In this document: piece after piece, positions 1 through 8,057 of the stretch
How positions within the stretch are numbered: position 1 is the first letter of the stretch
Layout: every line of letters begins with the position of its first letter
From: Caulobacter segnis
GTDB taxonomy: Bacteria > Pseudomonadota > Alphaproteobacteria > Caulobacterales > Caulobacteraceae
Assembly (NCBI RefSeq): GCF_019931575.1
Contig: NZ_CP082923.1
Span: 2,108,001 to 2,172,000 of the forward strand
Reading direction: 5' to 3'
DNA: 64,000 nt
The notes under the pieces: model-generated
What the model was told of the DNA's origin: nothing
Seen by the model: only the letters and a program-made list of their open reading frames with translations
The model's database searches: none
Made by a program: the position numbers and the translations under genes

Positions 1-65
1 GCCGCAACGGCGTCCAGCTGGAGATCGAGGACGCCCATGATCCCAGAGCGCGGTACGCGCTCTAG
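1..65 (+). CDS. C-terminal end of an unidentified protein (partial)
   Basis: Reading from base 3, an open frame of 20 codons runs to a TAG stop at 63-65 and ends in the residues RARYAL. It is cut by the window edge, so the family cannot be named. The tail, including its stop codon, is repeated at 105-144, which suggests a local duplication of the gene end. Coding status is inferred only from the open frame at the edge and the duplicated stop. Confidence 0.35.
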   Translation, partial: RNGVQLEIEDAHDPRARYAL

Positions 66-144
66 TCCTTGAAGAGGTCGAGCCAAAACGGAGTTTGGCT
101 CGGGGCGCGGTACGCGCTCTAGTCCTTGAAGAGGCCGAGCCAAA
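48..144. repeat. Partial tandem duplication of a gene tail, 57-bp period
   Basis: Bases 48-87 and 105-144 are the same 40-bp sequence with one difference (T78 versus C135). Each copy begins GCGCGGTACGCGC, contains the stop codon and ends in GAGCCAAA. In the first copy GAGCCAAA (80-87) can pair with TTTGGCTC (94-101) across a 6-nt loop. That hairpin has no T tract, so it is at best a weak terminator. Confidence 0.75.
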
Positions 145-195
145 CGATGTCCGGCTTGGCGATGTAGGCGGACTGAAAAAATGACTTTCGGCGGC

Positions 196-224
196 TTGCG
201 CACCCCAAAGGTCGCGGCTATACA
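196..224 (+). promoter_or_regulatory. Sigma70-type promoter of the tRNA-Glu pair
   Basis: A -35 box TTGCGC (196-201) and a -10 box TATACA (219-224) are separated by exactly 17 bp. Transcription would start near 231, about 15 nt before the first tRNA-Glu. Spacing and position fit a housekeeping promoter for stable RNA. Confidence 0.6.
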
Positions 225-245
225 CCCGCTTCCTCGCGGGGCCGT

Positions 246-320
246 GGTCCCTTCGTCTATCGGTTAGGACGCCAGATTTTCAATCTGGAGAGAGGGGTTC
301 GACTCCCCTAGGGACTGCCA
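246..320 (+). tRNA. tRNA-Glu (TTC), copy 1
   Basis: A 75-nt cloverleaf with encoded CCA. The acceptor stem GGTCCCT pairs with AGGGACT (one G-U pair). The anticodon stem CCAGA/TCTGG encloses the loop TTTTCAA, giving anticodon TTC. The T arm contains GGTTCGACTCC. It is identical to the second copy at 366-440. Confidence 0.97.
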
Positions 321-365
321 CCCGCGAGGCCATATATCGACGATGTTCCGCTCCGGCGGCGACGT

Positions 366-440
366 GGTCCCTTCGTCTATCGGTTAGGACGCCAGATTTT
401 CAATCTGGAGAGAGGGGTTCGACTCCCCTAGGGACTGCCA
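366..440 (+). tRNA. tRNA-Glu (TTC), copy 2
   Basis: Base-for-base copy of the tRNA at 246-320, including the CCA end. Only 45 nt separate them, with no obvious second promoter, so the two are probably made as one precursor. Several bases before each copy also match (CGTGGTCC), consistent with a recent tandem duplication. Confidence 0.97.
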
Positions 441-538
441 TTCTCGGCTGTATTTCAGAATTGTTTCCGTCCTGTAGCTGCGGCGAAATGTCGCGGATCG
501 CCTTCGCGCGCCGTTTTGACGCGATTTCGTCATTGACG

Positions 539-567
539 GTTCTCGTTACGCGAGAACACTGTTCTCG
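539..567 (+). promoter_or_regulatory. Palindromic operator with a third half-site upstream of cspD
   Basis: GTTCTCG (539-545), 5 nt, then CGAGAAC (551-557) form a perfect inverted repeat. After 3 nt a third GTTCTCG follows (561-567). The array lies about 45 nt before the cspD start. In Caulobacter, cspD is known to be induced in stationary phase by the response regulator SpdR through an inverted repeat; whether this is that site is inference. Confidence 0.55.
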
Positions 568-612
568 TAGTGCTCGCTCCGATGGGCTGATTGGGCGAGC
601 CAGAGGGGTGGG

Positions 613-1203
613 ATGTCTGGTTATGATTTCGAGGACGCTGCGGCGCACGAAGAGTTCGTGCGCATCAGCGGGAGGGTGAAGTGGTTCGACGCTGGCAAGG
701 GCTATGGGTTCATCGTCCCCGATGACCCCGGCCAGACCGGGCTGAAGGACGTGCTTCTGCATGTGACGTCGCTGCGCAACTGTGGTCGCGAAACGGCCAT
801 GGAGGGAGCGATGATCGTGTGCGACGTGGTGCGAAGGCCCAAGGGCTGGCAGGTCAGCGAGGTCGTCAATCTCGACGAAACCTCCGCGCCCGCGCCCCTT
901 GAGCGCCAGAGGCGGACATTCGCCGAGGGACCGACCCGTCGCGAAGGGCTCCGGGATGGCCACGGGCGTAGCGCCCTGACGCCGGAAGGACCCGCCGAAC
1001 ACGCCAAGGTCAAGTGGTTCAACCGCACCAAGGGCTATGGCTTCGTGATCCGCGACGCCGAGCCGGGCGACATCTTCGTGCATATCGAGACGCTCCGCCG
1101 GGGCGGGCTCGAGGACCTGCAGCCGGGCGATGATGTCCTGGTGCGGTTCGCGCGAGGCCCCAAGGGCCTGGTGGTCGCGGAGATCACGCCCGGCGACGCC
1201 TGA
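613..1203 (+). CDS. cspD: Cold-shock protein with two cold-shock domains (CspD type)
   Basis: 196 aa, against about 70 aa for ordinary Csp proteins, because two cold-shock domains are joined by a charged linker. Domain 1 (about residues 18-80) carries [19 protein letters not shown]; domain 2 (about 133-195) carries [18 protein letters not shown] followed by DIFVHIETL. The aromatic and basic residues of RNP1/RNP2 are present in both. The protein should bind single-stranded nucleic acid in the cytoplasm. ATG 613 follows a GGGGTGGG ribosome site. Length and the downstream DUF192 neighbour match the stationary-phase cspD locus of Caulobacter. The operator array at 539-567 is the likely control site. 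The family is certain; the cspD name rests on context. Confidence 0.9.
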   Translation: MSGYDFEDAAAHEEFVRISGRVKWFDAGKGYGFIVPDDPGQTGLKDVLLHVTSLRNCGRETAMEGAMIVCDVVRRPKGWQVSEVVNLDETSAPAPLERQRRTFAEGPTRREGLRDGHGRSALTPEGPAEHAKVKWFNRTKGYGFVIRDAEPGDIFVHIETLRRGGLEDLQPGDDVLVRFARGPKGLVVAEITPGDA

Positions 1204-1264
1204 CTTTCGCCGCCTCGGCGCGGAAGCTAGTCTCACGAGGGGCTGGCTTTCGACGAGGTGTCGC

Positions 1265-1747
1265 GTGGCGGAACGGATGATCGACAGGCGGGCCCTGCTC
1301 GCCGCGCTGGCGCTCGGCTCTTGTGTCGGGGCCGTTGGCGCGGGCGGCGCGGTGTCGGCCGCGCCCAGGCTCGAGACGGTCGAGATCGTCACCAGTCGCG
1401 GTCGTCCGCGTTTCCAGGTCGAGATCGCCGCCACGCGCGCCGAGCAGGCGCGGGGGCTGATGTTCCGCAAGTCGCTGGCCCCGGACCGGGGCATGCTCTT
1501 CATCTACAAGCAGCCGCAACCGGCCGCCTACTGGATGAAGAACACGCTCATCCCGCTGGACATTATCTATATCCGGCCCGACGGCACGATCCTCTCGATC
1601 GTCCGCAACGCGCGTCCGCAAGACGAGACCCCGCTGCCGTCGGGGGGCTTGGTGCTGGGCGTGCTGGAGCTGGCCGGCGGCCGCGCGGCCCAGCTGGGCG
1701 TCCTGCCGGGCGACCGCGTCTTGCATCGAATCTTCCCGAAGGGATGA
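1265..1747 (+). CDS. DUF192 secreted or anchored protein
   Basis: 160 aa. An N-terminal hydrophobic stretch (about residues 9-33, ending near AAP) looks like a signal peptide or anchor. It is followed by a complete DUF192 domain with RGLMFRKSL, GMLFIY, YWMKNTLIPLDIIYI and a final GDRV motif. The biochemical function of DUF192 is not established. GTG 1265 is chosen because GAGG at 1255-1258 sits 6 nt upstream; ATG 1277 is in frame but has a weaker site. It lies 61 bp after cspD on the same strand and may be co-transcribed with it. Confidence 0.85.
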   Translation: MAERMIDRRALLAALALGSCVGAVGAGGAVSAAPRLETVEIVTSRGRPRFQVEIAATRAEQARGLMFRKSLAPDRGMLFIYKQPQPAAYWMKNTLIPLDIIYIRPDGTILSIVRNARPQDETPLPSGGLVLGVLELAGGRAAQLGVLPGDRVLHRIFPKG

Positions 1748-1823
1748 TTGGCGCCCAAGATGATTGAGCGCAGTCGTTGATCCGCGCTTCGAACCCCTGT
1801 AGAGCAGCCGCCTGCCGATGTTT

Positions 1824-1900
1824 CGGAGCGTAGCGCAGTCTGGTAGCGCGCCTGGTTTGGGACCAGGATGTCGCAGGTTCAAATCCTGCCGCTCCGACCA
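1824..1900 (+). tRNA. tRNA-Pro (TGG)
   Basis: A 77-nt cloverleaf with encoded CCA. The acceptor stem CGGAGCG/CGCTCCG is perfect. The anticodon arm CCTGG-TTTGGGA-CCAGG gives TGG. The T arm contains GGTTCAAATCC. Confidence 0.97.
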
Positions 1901-1926
1901 TCGGTAAGGTACTTTGGGAGAGGTCC

Positions 1927-2232
1927 ATGCTGGCCCGCATCTATCGCCCCGCCAAGAACGCCATGCAGTCCGGCAAGGCGAAGACCAAGGACTGGGTGCT
2001 GGAGTTCGAACCGGCCTCGGCCCGCAAGCCCGACCCGCTGATGGGCTGGACCCAGTCCAGCGACATGAACGGCCAGGTCCGTCTGACCTTCGAGACCCGT
2101 GACGAAGCCGTGGCCTACGCCCAGCGTCACGAAATCTCGTTCCAGCTGTTCGAGCCCAAGACCCCGAAACGGATCATCAAGGCCTACGCCGACAACTTCG
2201 CCGCCAACCGCAAGCAGCCCTGGACCCACTAG
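1927..2232 (+). CDS. Complex I accessory subunit, NDUFS4-like (ETC_C1 family)
   Basis: 101 aa. It starts MLARIYRPAKNAMQSGKAKT and contains WVLEFEP, PLMGWTQSSDM, VRLTFETRDEAVAYA and a C-terminal KPF-like region. This is the pattern of the alphaproteobacterial homologues of the mitochondrial 18-kDa subunit NDUFS4 of NADH:ubiquinone oxidoreductase. It should act as a small peripheral subunit at the membrane arm/matrix arm interface of complex I. ATG 1927 follows GGGAGAGG. It is a single gene between tRNA-Pro and tRNA-Arg, away from the main nuo operon as is usual in this group. Confidence 0.92.
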   Translation: MLARIYRPAKNAMQSGKAKTKDWVLEFEPASARKPDPLMGWTQSSDMNGQVRLTFETRDEAVAYAQRHEISFQLFEPKTPKRIIKAYADNFAANRKQPWTH

Positions 2233-2260
2233 GGCCGCCGCGGACCAGGCCGGCCAGCGC

Positions 2261-2337
2261 GCGCCCTTAGCTCAGCTGGATAGAGCACTCGCCTTCTAAG
2301 CGAGCGGTCGCAGGTTCGAATCCTGCAGGGCGCGCCA
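2261..2337 (+). tRNA. tRNA-Arg (TCT), probable island integration site
   Basis: A 77-nt cloverleaf with encoded CCA. The acceptor stem GCGCCCT/AGGGCGC is perfect and the anticodon loop CTTCTAA gives TCT. Immediately downstream the base composition changes to AT-rich, and a degenerate copy of its T-arm occurs at 2459-2478. This suggests use as an attachment site. Confidence 0.97.
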
Positions 2338-2561
2338 ACATTTCCCGAGAACTATTTTCTTTTTAAAATCAACAACTTGAAGTACTCTGGTTTCAATTGA
2401 AGCGACTTTTCCGCCCATCGGTTCCTTCATAAGTATCTGTTTTCGTTAGCGATATTTTGGTTCGAGTCCAGCAGGGTGATAAGGTGCTTATGACCCAGTC
2501 CTGAAGGATTTACCCACCCGCAAAAGCGACTTTTGGGACGGAAGAAGAGGGCGGTTCCTCC
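2338..2561. other. AT-rich non-coding junction at the left island edge
   Basis: No gene is seen here. The stretch is clearly richer in A and T than its surroundings (runs such as TTTTCTTTTTAAAATC) and starts at the last base of tRNA-Arg. This fits the left boundary of inserted DNA. Confidence 0.5.
2459..2478 (+). repeat. Degenerate copy of the tRNA-Arg T-arm (candidate att remnant)
   Basis: Bases 2459-2478 match the tRNA-Arg segment 2313-2332 at 17 of 20 positions, beginning GGTTCGA and ending GCAGGG plus one base plus G. Site-specific integrases often leave a 3' tRNA fragment at the island end. No integrase gene is present in the window, so this is a relic at best. Confidence 0.45.
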
Positions 2562-3002
2562 TCACCGAGTTCGTCGCGTTGGGCTCGCCGTGGACCGCTT
2601 CGGGACCTCCAACGCGACCAAAAAGCGGTACCTGTCGCCATCTCTCCAGTAGGTCCGGCCCGAGCCGAGCGAGAGCGCCTTCCAAGCTTGTCCCTCGACG
2701 GCCTTTCGCCACCGGCCAAGCGCCGAAGGGCCGGAAAATCCAAGCTCGCGCGCCAGCTCGCCGGCGCTCGCCTTCGCTCCAACACCTTGCTGAACAAGCA
2801 ACTCCCGCCGCACCTGCGTGAGCAAGGCGAAATAGCTGCCGCCCTCGCTCATCAGCCTCCGATGCAGCGTCCGCCGATCTATTGATAGGCGAGCCGCGAG
2901 GGCTTCCGTGGAGCATGACCCCTTCGGAAGAAGCTCACGGATAAGCGACACCACGATCGGGCCTAAGGCTGAGCGGCCAGTTTTGACGCGAGATTTCGTC
3001 AT
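2562..3002 (-). pseudogene. Truncated AraC-family regulator (DNA-binding domain only)
   Basis: 146 aa. Residues about 18-90 form the paired helix-turn-helix of AraC proteins: STEALAARLSIDRRTLHRRL, a linker with FALLTQVRREL, then AGELARELGFSGPSALGRWRKA. Relatives with this type of HTH are usually about 330-340 aa with an N-terminal sensor domain, which is absent. The last 50 residues look unlike the family. ATG 3002 is the only good start. It lies in the island just inside tRNA-Arg. It could still be a functional stand-alone DNA-binding protein, but a deletion remnant is more likely. Confidence 0.6.
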
Positions 3003-3030
3003 CGCGGCGATCCCTGAGGCGCTCCCGAAA

Positions 3031-3063
3031 AATGTCCCAAATTGTTCGCTTTAATGTCCCAAA
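3031..3063. promoter_or_regulatory. Two direct repeats AATGTCCCAAA, 22-bp period
   Basis: AATGTCCCAAA occurs at 3031-3041 and again at 3053-3063, two helical turns apart, 29-61 bp upstream of the truncated AraC gene on the minus strand. Direct repeats at about 21-22 bp are typical for AraC-family binding sites, so this could be its operator. Confidence 0.4.
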
Positions 3064-3364
3064 GCGTCAAATCGGTCCAATCGAGCCAAACGGGGGTGAC
3101 TCGACAGCCAACGTCCGTTCATGACTCTAAGGCGAAGTTCGGAAGGTCCGCTGACTGGCACCGTGCTCAGCGCTAGCGATCAAGGCGCAGGTCTGACTCT
3201 TCTCAGACCTTGAGAAGGGCTGCTGATGGTCGGCTTGCGCGCGAACCAGTCTTCGCCCGAGCTGATGGTCCAATCCGGGCGAGAGCGACCGTGTTTGGCG
3301 TACCCGGAATGAAAGCTTGAGCGTTGGCTTGCGGCGGTGCGACGCTGTAAGCATGGGTTGCATC
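3064..3364. other. Non-coding region before the island operon
   Basis: No convincing gene on either strand. It holds one copy of the 16-bp direct repeat (3108-3123) whose other copy is at 11405-11420, and presumably the promoter of the two-gene unit that starts at 3365. No confident -35/-10 pair is visible. Confidence 0.4.
3108..3123 (+). repeat. 16-bp direct repeat flanking the defence-like module, left copy
   Basis: CCAACGTCCGTTCATG is found here and, identically, at 11405-11420. Both copies lie in non-coding DNA on either side of the four-gene module (3365-11291). It may be an attachment or target-site remnant, or chance. Confidence 0.4.
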
Positions 3365-4492
3365 ATGGGAAAAAAGACGCAGCACCAGAAGCGCGCCAAG
3401 GCCAAGGGGCCCGCCGGCGAGGCCAGGGCGGACGCCTCGCTGCTGACCGATGCGGGCGGCTACGATTGGGGCTGGCCGCGCACGGAGATGGCCGCCGCCA
3501 ATCTCGAACTCATCCGGCGCCTTAGCGCGGGCGGGTTTAGCGGATGCGCCTATGGACTCATGTCGCCCGACGGGCCGCCTTTCCTCAGCTTGGTGGGAAC
3601 CAATCTGGCGGGCATGAAGTCGGCCATGGCACTGATCCGCGAGTGGAGCGACGCGGTCGGGCCCAACGCGCTGCAGCTGGAAATCTTGCTCGACGATCCC
3701 GGCTACGCGATCGCGCTGTCCCAGCAGCCCGATCTGCTACGTCTGCGCCTGACGGGCCTGGACACCGTGCTCCAGCCGATGCTGATGACCACGAGTGTCA
3801 TGAAGACCTTGGACACCCGCCACCCCTTCCTGCAGCAGTTGGCGCAATACGCCAACGAGCCGATCGCGCCGATCGTGCTGACGGTGGCGCAACAGCCCCC
3901 CTCTCGACCGGGCGCGCCCATCAGCACGATCGGCTTTCGCCCCGACCACGCCAACGCAATCATGCTGCCGGGCTTGAACATCTATGCGCGGGCGGAGGAT
4001 CGGCCGGCCTTCTCGGCGGTGAGGGGCCGCCATGAGCCGCCGCCGGAACTAACCAAACGCTTTCCCGACTCCGACCACTCGCCCCAGGCCCTGGCGCGGC
4101 AACGCGAGCGTCGCCTGAAGGCCGCCTTGCCCAAGACCCTGCACGTGCTGCGCCATCGCCAGGACGGCAAGGCCTTGCTCGATAGGGCCAAGGCGGCGGG
4201 CTGTACGCCCTGGCAAGCCGAGCAGGCCGTGTGCAATCTGCGCGTCCCGGATTTTTTGGCCTATCAACCCAACGGAAAGGCCAAGCGGCTGGCGATGCTG
4301 GATAAGATCAGATCGGTGATTGTCGAGCCGGCGTCCACGTCCTTCAAGCCGGAAACGATCGAACTCGAGGCGGTCCTTGAGCAAGCTAAGCTCGATGCGG
4401 CTTTTCTGGTCCGCAGGCTCGACAAAGACGCCAAGGTTTCCGGAAATCTGGCCGACCTGAATGCACAGTTGCGCGAGCTTGGCCATGGCTGA
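3365..4492 (+). CDS. Unknown protein upstream of a DUF4062-STAND ATPase
   Basis: 375 aa with no family I recognise. The N-terminus is very basic (MGKKTQHQKRAKAKG), suggesting nucleic-acid or acidic-partner contact. The middle is a mixed alpha/beta globular region. Around residue 245 there is another basic stretch (QALARQRERRLKAALPK). No signal peptide or membrane segment is seen. An in-frame ATG at 3353 is an alternative start; neither start has a strong ribosome site. The stop overlaps the next gene's start by 8 nt, so the two proteins are almost certainly co-expressed and may be partners. Confidence 0.75.
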   Translation: MGKKTQHQKRAKAKGPAGEARADASLLTDAGGYDWGWPRTEMAAANLELIRRLSAGGFSGCAYGLMSPDGPPFLSLVGTNLAGMKSAMALIREWSDAVGPNALQLEILLDDPGYAIALSQQPDLLRLRLTGLDTVLQPMLMTTSVMKTLDTRHPFLQQLAQYANEPIAPIVLTVAQQPPSRPGAPISTIGFRPDHANAIMLPGLNIYARAEDRPAFSAVRGRHEPPPELTKRFPDSDHSPQALARQRERRLKAALPKTLHVLRHRQDGKALLDRAKAAGCTPWQAEQAVCNLRVPDFLAYQPNGKAKRLAMLDKIRSVIVEPASTSFKPETIELEAVLEQAKLDAAFLVRRLDKDAKVSGNLADLNAQLRELGHG

Positions 4493-7400
4493 ACACACCG
4501 CGACCATGGCCCTGTCGGACCGGCTCCAGGTCTTCATCAGCTCGACGATCGCCGAATGCGCCGCTGAGCGCGAAGCCGCGCGTCGTGCGATCCTAGGCCT
4601 CAACTTCACGGCCGTACAGTTCGAGCGGGAGGGCGCTCGAGCCGAGGCACCCCGCGCCTTCTACCTGCGCAAGCTTCAGGGTGCCCACATCGTCGTGGCC
4701 ATCTACCGAAACGCCTATGGTTGGATCGACGAAGCCAAGGGCATGATGATCTCCGGGCTCGAGGACGAGTACCGCGAAGCCGTGCGGCTCGAAAAGGATT
4801 TGCTGGTCTACGTCCTCAAGCCGCCTGTAGACCGCAACCCGCGGCTGGCGTCGATGCTGGACGAGATCATGTCCGGCCCCAACACCCTCTACTTCTACGA
4901 AGAGGGGGAAGATCTCGAAGCGCGTATTCGCGACGACATCACAGCGCTCGTCTCGCGCCAGGTCGCGCAGTTCCAGAGCGCGGACTCGTCCGTCGGTTCG
5001 GCGAGCGCCTTGCTGGAGCGCATCTTCCGCGGCAGCCCGTTCCGTATTCGTCGGACCGGGCTCCTGGAACACCTGACCAAGGCGGCGGCCTTGGGGCGGA
5101 TCGTCTGGGTCAACGGCGTGGCCGGGGCCGGCAAGACCGCGCTGGCGGCCGAATGGGCCGCCGAACGGTCTGCGCCCTACGTCAACGCGCGGGGCCTGGA
5201 TCCCCGGGCGACCTTGGTCGAGATGGTTCGCGCCTTGGGCGTGGCCGACGGCGCCGAACTTGCCGCGCCGGTTTTCGACGACGCCCGTGCGCTGCTGTTT
5301 TCGCGATGGGCGTCGGCCACCCGCTGGCCGATCGTCCTGGATGATCCCGACGACGTGGAGGCGGTGTGGTCGGTGCTGAGCGAGTGCTTGGCGACGAGCG
5401 GCACGGGCTCGGTCGTTATCGTGGCCCGCGACGTCGCCGCCCACCTCCCCGGCGAGCGCGTCGAGGTCAGCGCCTTTACGCCTGATGAACTAGCGGCGCT
5501 GGAGGCTATCGCCGGATCGACCGTTCCGGCCAAGCCCGGCGATCTGCCCATCGCAGTGCGCAGGGCGGCCGGTGGCTCTTCGCCTATCCAGAGTTTCGAC
5601 GTGCTCGACGCGGGGGCCCGCGAGCTGCTTGGCTATATGGCGCTGTCGCCCACGCCACTGGCGCTCTCGGACCTTGCCGCACTGGTCGGCGGCCCGGTCG
5701 GCGCGGCCACCGCCATCGTCGACAAGCTCGAACCGATGGCCGATGTCCTGATCGAAACGCCCGCGGGCTTTGGCTTCGTCCACGAGCATTATCGCGAGGG
5801 CCTCGTCGCGCGGCTCGGCGATCACCCCCAACTGCGCGCGCTGCTCTTGGATCGTTTGGCCAAGCAGCTTGCCCGAACGGGGCGCGCCTGGGCGGCCTTC
5901 GCGCTCCGACGCGACGATGATCCCCAGCTTGCCGAGCGACTGGCCAACCGCACCGTGCGGGAGGCGGCCTTCACCGGTTCAACCCGTCACCTCGTAGACG
6001 CCTTGGAGTTCCTGGCGACCTACTACCGAGACCGGGCCGAACATGGTCCGTTGATCTCGGTGTTACTGTCGCTGGCCGACGCCAAGGCCCATCAAGGCCG
6101 TCCCGCCGAGGTTCCCGTCTTGCTCGAGGAAGCCTCCTCCATCGCTCAGACGATCGGCGATGCGGAAGCGGAGCGGACGATCGACGTGCTGCAGGCTTCG
6201 ATCGCCTTGCGCCGCACACCGACCGTGGCGAACTTGGCCCGCATTCGCCAACTGGGCCAAGCGGCCAAGGACGAGGGGCGGCTCGATGACCATGGTCGTC
6301 TCCTCATCGAGGAGGGCGTGGCGCTTCTCAGCGCCAACGAGGTCGACGCCGCCGCGCCAGCCTTCCGGTCCGCCCGCGAGATCTTCATCGATCTCAAGGA
6401 CGCCTACGGCATCGATACCGCCACGCGCAATCTCATTGGCGCGCTCTCCATCTCGCCGGACGGAGCGGCCGAATCCGAACGTCTGCGCGCCACGCTCGGC
6501 GGCGAGCAGAACTCGCCGCGCTATCGCGCCTGGTTGTGCAACCTCCTGGTTCCCAAGTTGCGGCGCGAGAAGCGTTTCGCCGAGGCCGAAGCGATGGCCA
6601 ACGAGGCCGTGGCAATTGGCGAGTCCCTGGGTGACCAATATCTCGTCGCCATCAACCAGACCATCCTGGGCAACGTCCTGCGCGAGGGCGGCCGGATCGA
6701 CGAAGCAATCAAGGCCTATAAGCTTTCCGGCCAAAACGGTCAGAAGATCGGGCGCATTGATATCGAGGGTCGCAGCTCCCGACTCCTGGCGTTGACCGAG
6801 AACGAGGCGGCCGAAGCCTCCAGCGGTGCCGAAAGACGAGCCCATGCCGAGCGCGCCGAGCAATACGCCATCCACGCCGCGGGTTTGTTCGCCGACAGCT
6901 TCGCCTGGTCCGAATATGGTTTTGCCCTCGAAGAGCGCGGCGACGCCCGACGCTGGCAAGACCGCATGCCCGAAGCGATCGACGACTATGCCGACGCCGT
7001 GGCTTCCTACCTAAAGGCCGACGACCAGGACGAGGCCTCGCGGTTGCTGCGTTTCTTGGCGGCGGTGTTGAAGGATGTGGAGAGCGCCCCGCAGATCATG
7101 GCGCGCGCATTTGGAACCGCGCTTGACGCGAAGGCGCTGGGAAGGAGCGGGGTGTGGGTCGAGGCGCTCAAGGTCGCGCTCGAACACTGCCCTCGCGCGG
7201 TCGCACCCCATGTATTGGGCGTCCTGGTCAGGAATTTCGACCTCGGCGTCGACGATTGGTGGTTCGCCAATTTCACACGCTGCCTGCTTGCGGCTTCCCA
7301 GATGCGCAACCTGACAACAAGGCCGGCGCTGGGCTCGTTGTTGTTGCTGGCGGTCCTCGGCTTTAGTCGCCATCGGCAGTTTTCAACGCAGGACCTCCTG

Positions 7401-7952
7401 ACCCTGGCGTCGCTGTGTATCAGCGACTTCGATCGGCTGATCATTCGTCATCGGCCAAACGATGACTTCATCCAGGTCATCCATCTGGGAAAGGACGAAC
7501 GGGTTCTCTTCACCATCCGGGACGAGGGAAAACGCGCCGAATCCATCTTTGTGGCCCTCTGCATCGGGTCCTTCCTGGACGCCTTCGGCGACGAGCTGGC
7601 CGATATTCTCTTCGCAGACGGCCCTGCCGAAGGCGCGGCCATCGACGTGATGATTTTCGCCCAGACCAACGAGTCCGAGCACGTGTCCAAGTTTTTCGCC
7701 GAGGGGCTGAAGGATAAGGCGGTGGGCACGGCCAGGATCGAACCTGAAGGCGACGAGGAAACGCCGATTGTCATGTACGTGCGGCCTGACGCCACCATAC
7801 AGCTTCAGGCCAACGAAGAGCACAGCTCCGAGCTTGAGTTGATGTTGATGCGTTTCCTGCAGGAGGTTGTGCATGCGACGCTCGGCAAGACCGTCGACGA
7901 TGAGACGTTCGGCGCCAAACTTCGCGACCTGCTCATGCAGGTCTTCCGCTGA
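4485..7952 (+). CDS. DUF4062 - STAND NTPase - helical-repeat protein
   Basis: 1155 aa. Residues about 13-110 are a DUF4062 domain (LQVFISSTIAECAAEREA, then AHIVVAIYRNAYG). The P-loop GVAGAGKT lies at 211-218 and a Walker B-like IVLDD at 283-287, with a STAND-type winged-helix region after it. From about 480 to 880 the chain is rich in alternating short helices resembling TPR repeats, followed by a distinct C-terminal domain. STAND ATPases sense a ligand through their repeats and oligomerise; many act as anti-phage sensors, with the N-terminal domain as effector or adaptor. Defence function is inferred from the architecture and from the RT/polymerase neighbours. ATG 4485 overlaps the previous stop; ATG 4506 is possible. 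Confidence 0.8.
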   Translation: MAEHTATMALSDRLQVFISSTIAECAAEREAARRAILGLNFTAVQFEREGARAEAPRAFYLRKLQGAHIVVAIYRNAYGWIDEAKGMMISGLEDEYREAVRLEKDLLVYVLKPPVDRNPRLASMLDEIMSGPNTLYFYEEGEDLEARIRDDITALVSRQVAQFQSADSSVGSASALLERIFRGSPFRIRRTGLLEHLTKAAALGRIVWVNGVAGAGKTALAAEWAAERSAPYVNARGLDPRATLVEMVRALGVADGAELAAPVFDDARALLFSRWASATRWPIVLDDPDDVEAVWSVLSECLATSGTGSVVIVARDVAAHLPGERVEVSAFTPDELAALEAIAGSTVPAKPGDLPIAVRRAAGGSSPIQSFDVLDAGARELLGYMALSPTPLALSDLAALVGGPVGAATAIVDKLEPMADVLIETPAGFGFVHEHYREGLVARLGDHPQLRALLLDRLAKQLARTGRAWAAFALRRDDDPQLAERLANRTVREAAFTGSTRHLVDALEFLATYYRDRAEHGPLISVLLSLADAKAHQGRPAEVPVLLEEASSIAQTIGDAEAERTIDVLQASIALRRTPTVANLARIRQLGQAAKDEGRLDDHGRLLIEEGVALLSANEVDAAAPAFRSAREIFIDLKDAYGIDTATRNLIGALSISPDGAAESERLRATLGGEQNSPRYRAWLCNLLVPKLRREKRFAEAEAMANEAVAIGESLGDQYLVAINQTILGNVLREGGRIDEAIKAYKLSGQNGQKIGRIDIEGRSSRLLALTENEAAEASSGAERRAHAERAEQYAIHAAGLFADSFAWSEYGFALEERGDARRWQDRMPEAIDDYADAVASYLKADDQDEASRLLRFLAAVLKDVESAPQIMARAFGTALDAKALGRSGVWVEALKVALEHCPRAVAPHVLGVLVRNFDLGVDDWWFANFTRCLLAASQMRNLTTRPALGSLLLLAVLGFSRHRQFSTQDLLTLASLCISDFDRLIIRHRPNDDFIQVIHLGKDERVLFTIRDEGKRAESIFVALCIGSFLDAFGDELADILFADGPAEGAAIDVMIFAQTNESEHVSKFFAEGLKDKAVGTARIEPEGDEETPIVMYVRPDATIQLQANEEHSSELELMLMRFLQEVVHATLGKTVDDETFGAKLRDLLMQVFR

Positions 7953-8057
7953 TCGTCGGGCGGCGCGCCCGCCTGCACCCCCGCCCTCGTTGAGGAGACC
8001 GGTCGCGCTTGAACGTCACGCGTTCCCGCTGGTATCTGTGGTGTAGGGGGAGGCGCT
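7953..8057. other. 105-bp gap before the reverse transcriptase
   Basis: It contains a GC hairpin GGGCG-GCG-CGCCC just after the STAND stop, without a T tract. The rest could carry a promoter or a structured RNA used by the RT, but no conserved ncRNA can be recognised by eye. Confidence 0.3.

Noticed and set aside
511..535. Similarity of this stretch to the start of the truncated AraC gene (about 2980-3004)
   Set aside because: About 23 of 27 bases match, but only over a short GTTTTGACGCGA...TTTCGTCAT segment with an indel; no further similarity, so chance is sufficient.
400..1503. Long open frame on the minus strand across cspD and the DUF192 gene
   Set aside because: It covers two well-supported plus-strand genes and a tRNA and has no family features; it results from the high GC.
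6283..6298. GACCATGGTC palindrome core inside the STAND ATPase gene
   Set aside because: It resembles the glycan-locus operator, but it lies mid-gene in unrelated coding sequence and lacks the flanking bases.
7953..8057. Possible retron-type msr/msd RNA before the RT
   Set aside because: The gap is only 105 bp and shows one small GC hairpin; inverted a1/a2 repeats expected for a retron were not found.
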